From: Escarpia spicata
Taxonomy: Eukaryota; Annelida; Polychaeta; Sabellida; Siboglinidae
Length of the DNA: 64,000 bases
Direction of reading: 5' to 3'
Assembly: GCA_963995525.1 (NCBI GenBank)
Contig: OZ023210.1
Span: 60,319,956-60,383,955 of the forward strand
Part shown: in pieces, positions 60,701 through 64,000 of the stretch
Layout of the letters: each line of letters begins with the position of its first letter
Position numbering within the stretch: position 1 is the first letter of the stretch
Translations under genes and position numbers: made by a program
The notes under the pieces: model-generated
The model's database searches: none
Told to the model about the DNA's origin: nothing
Seen by the model: only the letters and a program-made list of their open reading frames with translations

Positions 60701-62999
60701 AAATAAGAAAGGATCATATGAATCCGTGTAATTGACCTTTTAAATTATTTATTTATTTACGTATTTATTACATTTTAGTGCAATTTCCAGTGACTGTTTA
60801 ACAAGTATTTTTAATGTTTTTATCATATGGACACTAATCATTTATTTCTACAGTAAAACCTGTCCATAACGGTCATCGTTGGGACTGCACAAAATTACCA
60901 TTATAGGCAGGTTGCCGTTATGGAGAGTTTCATAACTTGGATACTCACTAGGTAGAGCGACAGTAATGGATGGTTACGTTGACGTTCGCTAGTTGGTACT
61001 CTCGTGAACATACAAATCTAGCCATGTTGAAATCAATCACGCCCTCCAAGAAAAGGTGAACAGAAAAGGCTTTGATGTCCAAAAGGAAACACATGCAAGG
61101 CAAGCGTTGACCCAGATATGCTCGGGGGGATTATCAATACAATTTAAGCTACCCCAAGTGGTAGGTAACGGGCCATTTTAATATTTACCGAAGCAGTCTC
61201 CAGCTATGCCAATGGCTTTTCTTATCAATACAATTTGAGCTAGGGCCATTGTAATTTTTACCTACGCAGTCTCTCCAACTACGCCAAGCCACCTAGGAGG
61301 CTAGGTACATATTACAATGGCCCGCATCCATCTGTGGCTACACGCTCATGACTTCTCCGAGCTCACTTTGGACACCAAAGCTGATTCTACTACTCTTTTC
61401 TGGAGTAAAGGAGCCATATAGCGGCTGCAACAAGCTGATGACGCCTCGCGTGACTCGATTGCAATTTGATAGTCCCGTGTACACGCGATGACACTGTGAC
61501 GTTTTATTCAGGGAAATTATGGATTCCCTTTGACCTGCCCACAAGCGGCAGGTTGACTAGCCACTGGTTTCCAGTTCTCGAATGCCACCGAGATGAAGCG
61601 GCGGTCACAGCACGACCGCATTGGTTATCAGATGCAGTTCGCCAGGATTCTTAAACGCGACTCAGTTATAGGAAATTGTAAACATAACATAGATACTAAT
61701 TCTGATCAATAATGAGTCCAAACTCCAACACTTGTCATGTGGACGACCGCGTGCAAAGCCATCGAATAAATTTTCTATCCACCGGCAGCGCAGTTGTTTA
61801 TGACGAGAGACGCCATTTTTTAAGCCCCGTCGCATCCCTTGGACACACTTAGTACGGTGGTTGGAAGCTGCCTCGACTTTAGAGTTATGCACGCTTTTTT
61901 TTCTATAGCTATATAAAAGGAATACAGCTTAAATCAAAATTTGACTAGTGGCTAAAGTGATAGAAACCAAATGTAATGCTGCATCAGCAAGGGCAAGGTG
62001 AAGGCCTCCTATTTTAGGTGGTGCCACCTAGCGAATGAACCATGAAAACCAAAAAAAGTGCACATAGTAATAAATAATACAGCATGCTTACATACATATT
62101 TTACACTGTAGTGCGTGCGCGTGCGTGCATGCAAGTGTGTGTGTGTGTGAAACATTTTGAACATTTGCAGTTAATTCAATTTGAGTTAACTGTAAACTTG
62201 TATGTAATAGGGAATACCTGAAATAAGCTGTGTGGTGCCTCTGGTGTGTCACATAACACTGACGTAATGCTATTGTGGTATTAACGAATGTATGACACAA
62301 CATTTCACTATTTAAATTACAGAACAATTATGTGATAAGACTGCAAATAATTAACAAATTATAATTTCAGCAAACAAAACATAAAAAATGGAAATATGTC
62401 GTCTTTTCATATAGACATAATACACAGAAAATTAGGTCAAGATAGAACTAGTATTTTTTTAGAAATGACGTAATGTAAATATAAAATTTCTCGAGATGCA
62501 TGCCCTCCCTCAGTTGTTCAGTGCAATTGCAGGTAGGTACAATATATAATGTGCTTACCTGTGCACTGTTGCAGTACTGAACTGTGTGCGTCTACTCACC
62601 CGCATCCTACCCTACATCTTTGAGGACCCTGACTGGAGAGGGTTCTTCTGGTCCACGGTGCCCGGACCCACAGCCGACGACTCCGTTGAGGTCAGCTCCC
62701 TTCCTTCTAGCGCCCTACCTTCTTGTATTCCACACATATATGAAACACAAAGGATTAACCATCTTTCTTTGTGAAGTCTCTGTTTGTTTCCTTCAGTTTA
62801 TTTTCTCTTCGGCAATTTCCAAGAAAACTTGTAATTTTTGGGTCTGTAGTTCAAAATTGCACCATGCAGCATTAACTGGCTCTGTCAACATTGGTGTGAA
62901 CTGAAAGTGCCAAGGGACGGTAGAATAAATTAGTGGATGTATTGTTGGTTTCAGAACGAGATGCCACCACTGGCTGAGTCTCTTCTTAATGCATTGTCA
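54743..62999 (+). CDS. HID1: HID1 domain-containing protein, N-terminal exons, partial
   Basis: Exons 54743-54808, 60334-60547, 62575-62690 and 62955-62999 (66, 214, 116 and 45 bp) join in frame to 147 residues, with GT-AG at every junction. Exon 1 is MGNADTKLNFRKAVVQLTTK and then TQ. Exon 2 continues PVEPADEVFWNQFW and contains AAEIRALREESPSNLATLCY. Exon 3 has LLTRILPYIFEDPDWRGFFW. Exon 4 is NEMPPLAESLLNALS. This matches the conserved HID1 N-terminus. Glycine 2 in the MGNADTK context is a likely N-myristoylation site, as reported for the family. HID1 is a peripheral Golgi protein needed for dense-core vesicle and neuropeptide sorting. The remaining exons lie beyond the right edge. Intron 1 (5.5 kb) is almost wholly repeats and ends in a minisatellite that abuts the exon 2 acceptor. 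Confidence 0.95.
55140..56745 (+). mobile_element. Jockey/CR1-like LINE, RT to 3' end, inactivated, in HID1 intron 1
   Basis: Contains NPNKPCGPDGITSKLLKIVT, then CKVMEHIITIMSHLEKNNIL, EEHGLRRGRSCKT, ALDLLKAFDKVSHTMLVYKL and DSGVLQGSVLSPSIF over 55354-55746. After frameshifts the thumb and C-terminal part follow (VLVCPILKYAATLHC, VQHRAARWVSNRHHQTSCVD, SLGWPTLCNRDAKEL, IPYCRTQYWQMSFFLRTIPE). It ends near 'aaagggaagaagatgaagaa'. Same strand as HID1. Confidence 0.85.
56750..57010 (-). mobile_element. Second tRNA-derived SINE type
   Basis: On the minus strand: head GGGAGCGCGACTAGTGTAGT and GGTAGCACATCC (A-box-like), then GAGTTCGAAACCCGCACCGG (B box), then a body unlike family A (GGTCCCATCTCAATTTGGGA, CGTAAAAGAACCACTGAGGA). 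It directly follows the LINE at 55140-56745. Confidence 0.7.
57735..58395. repeat. Degenerate tandem repeat with 'gaccccaaaactaat' core
   Basis: The core recurs about 17 times at spacings of roughly 30-45 bp, separated by A-rich 'ttataaaaaacgaaaatcat' text. Unit length and sequence vary much more than in the neighbouring arrays. Confidence 0.85.
58520..60333. repeat. 58-bp minisatellite in HID1 intron 1, about 31 copies, abutting the exon 2 acceptor
   Basis: The unit is 'ttggctgccttctagttggt', 'ccctcttacagtattgtgtc', 'attatatacatgtttgtg' (58 bp), very uniform with C/T and A/G variants. The last unit runs 'attgtatacatgtttgtgtt' directly into 'gcag' of the HID1 exon 2 acceptor (exon starts 60334). 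Each unit carries pyrimidine-rich acceptor look-alikes (CCTTCTAG, CCCTCTTACAG). Confidence 0.96.
60850..62570. other. HID1 intron 2, repeat remnants
   Basis: 60852-60930 ('cagtaaaacctgtccataac') resembles a pogo/Tc1-type transposon end. 61130-61310 carries a partial duplication ('ttatcaatacaatttaagct' and 'ttatcaatacaatttgagct'). 62111-62149 is an alternating purine-pyrimidine GTGCGTGCGC/(GT)n stretch prone to Z-DNA. No gene seen. Confidence 0.45.
62021..62034 (-). promoter_or_regulatory. CTCF-like motif TCGCTAGGTGGCAC
   Basis: It is identical over 14 bases to the site at 48416-48429, although the wider flanks differ. It lies in HID1 intron 2. Confidence 0.4.
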
Positions 63000-63248
63000 G
63001 TAAGTATACTTCTTCTTTTTCCAGTGAAGTTTCTGCAGGTCTTTGTGTTCATCACCTAGACCACCGGAGTATTGTCAGTGTCGGTCCATTCACGCCATAC
63101 GTATGTACCTACATATGCACCTACATATGTACCTACATATGTACATACGAACAGCAGGCTTTAATGCAGGATCAAATTGTTACCAGTGCAAAAATGTCCT
63201 TGTAGATATACGCGTGTCCACATGTACACATACAATCCAGTCCAAACA

Positions 63249-63250
<2 letters not shown>

Positions 63251-63284
<34 letters not shown>

Positions 63285-63295
63285 CATACTTAAAT
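63251..63295. repeat. (AT)n microsatellite with CATA tail
   Basis: About 15 AT dinucleotides followed by 'catacatact'. Related CATA/TACA words occur from about 63095. Confidence 0.9.
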
Positions 63296-63393
63296 ATGTA
63301 TGTATGCAATAATACTTGCATGTACACAAGTGTGACACACATTGTTAAACCATAATATGGACATATAAAATACAGTGAGGGTCAATAATATAC

Positions 63394-64000
63394 AGTCGTG
63401 CCTCGTTATAACGTGGTAGTCGGGGGTCCATGAAATGAATCTGCTGTATAAACGGGTGCGATAACGGGTTCCGATATCTGCCATCAGGGGCACTAGGAAT
63501 GCCATAGAAGCCACAGGCACAATCGGTGTGTTGGCCGCGCTGTCCATACGCGGTTTATGAAGCTTATTAAAATGTCCGCCAACATCAATGTGTATTATGT
63601 TTAAATGTCATACACTGTTGAATTGAATAAAATTCACGAATGGTATACAGTTTTAAAATAGACTAAGGACCAACAGGCCACGGTCGACTAAATGATAATA
63701 TGGTACAGGTGACGTCAGATCTAAAATAACTCTGGCACTCAGCAGCTGAATATACAAATGAGTTGAGAAACGGTGTGCTAGAGTTGACTAAAGATATAAA
63801 ACTATAATATATATGTTCACAATTGGCTTAACTTTGTCTTTAAAGCAATAGCAAAATACAAATTTAGAATGCACATTTACCGTGCCAAACAATATTGCGA
63901 TTCACCATTTCATATGTGGTTGGTGAATTCATATTTTGGCGCACCAGTAGCTTTGTGTTCAACGCAGCGAAAAAACTAATATTTGTGATGCAATATTAGC
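63394..64000. mobile_element. Possible pogo/Tigger-like transposon end
   Basis: Starts 'tacagtcgtgcctcgttata' followed by 'acgtggtagtcgggggtcca', a sequence style known from pogo/Tigger termini, preceded by TA. The other end was not found before the window edge. Confidence 0.4.

Overview
This is a window of animal nuclear DNA, AT-rich, intron-rich and loaded with repeats. There are no operons, ribosome-binding sites or bacterial-type genes. Four conserved bilaterian genes were assembled by joining short exons across GT-AG splice sites: a SEC14L1/SEC14L5-type gene (minus strand, 26767 down to 4361, continuing off the left edge), PHF5A (minus, 32684 to 29849, complete, 110 residues), DDX47 (plus, 35096 to 52053, complete, 447 residues, 13 exons) and HID1 (plus, from 54743, first four exons, continuing off the right edge). 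The organism cannot be named from the sequence. The intron density, the CR1/L2-like, Penelope-like and tRNA-SINE repertoire, and an intergenic repeat ending in a 'gcggacgcagagtgatggca'-type tail suggest a marine invertebrate, possibly a lophotrochozoan such as a mollusc. That is inference.

Layout. 1-4.3 kb: decayed LINE fragments and dispersed repeats, probably inside a long SEC14L intron. 4.4-26.8 kb: SEC14L exons 5 to 1, with introns holding SINEs, a Penelope-like element with inverted terminal repeats and paired hammerhead-ribozyme motifs, a 42-bp minisatellite, a MITE, a possible solo LTR and a CR1-like LINE. 26.8-27.2 kb: SEC14L upstream region with a CRE-like octamer, a 20-bp palindrome and a CTCF-like motif. 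27.4-29.1 kb: a SINE and a LINE fragment. 29.8-35.1 kb: PHF5A and the 2.4-kb gap that separates it head-to-head from DDX47. 35.1-52.2 kb: DDX47; its introns hold a SINE, a hAT-like MITE, a second copy of the 16.3-kb MITE, a G-rich 49-bp minisatellite, and a 3.6-kb array of 58-bp units copied from the end of its own exon 9 with the splice donor. 52.9-54.3 kb: a LINE fragment. 54.7-64 kb: HID1, whose first intron holds a LINE, a second SINE type, a degenerate repeat and a second 58-bp minisatellite that runs right up to the exon 2 splice acceptor.

The four genes do not form a pathway: PHF5A is a spliceosomal SF3B subunit, DDX47 a nucleolar rRNA-processing helicase, HID1 a Golgi/dense-core-vesicle protein and SEC14L a PRELI plus CRAL-TRIO lipid-transfer type protein. 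The most unusual structures are the two splice-site-associated 58-bp arrays, the inverted Penelope-like element with hammerhead motifs, and a set of five near-identical CTCF-like motifs spread through the gene cluster.
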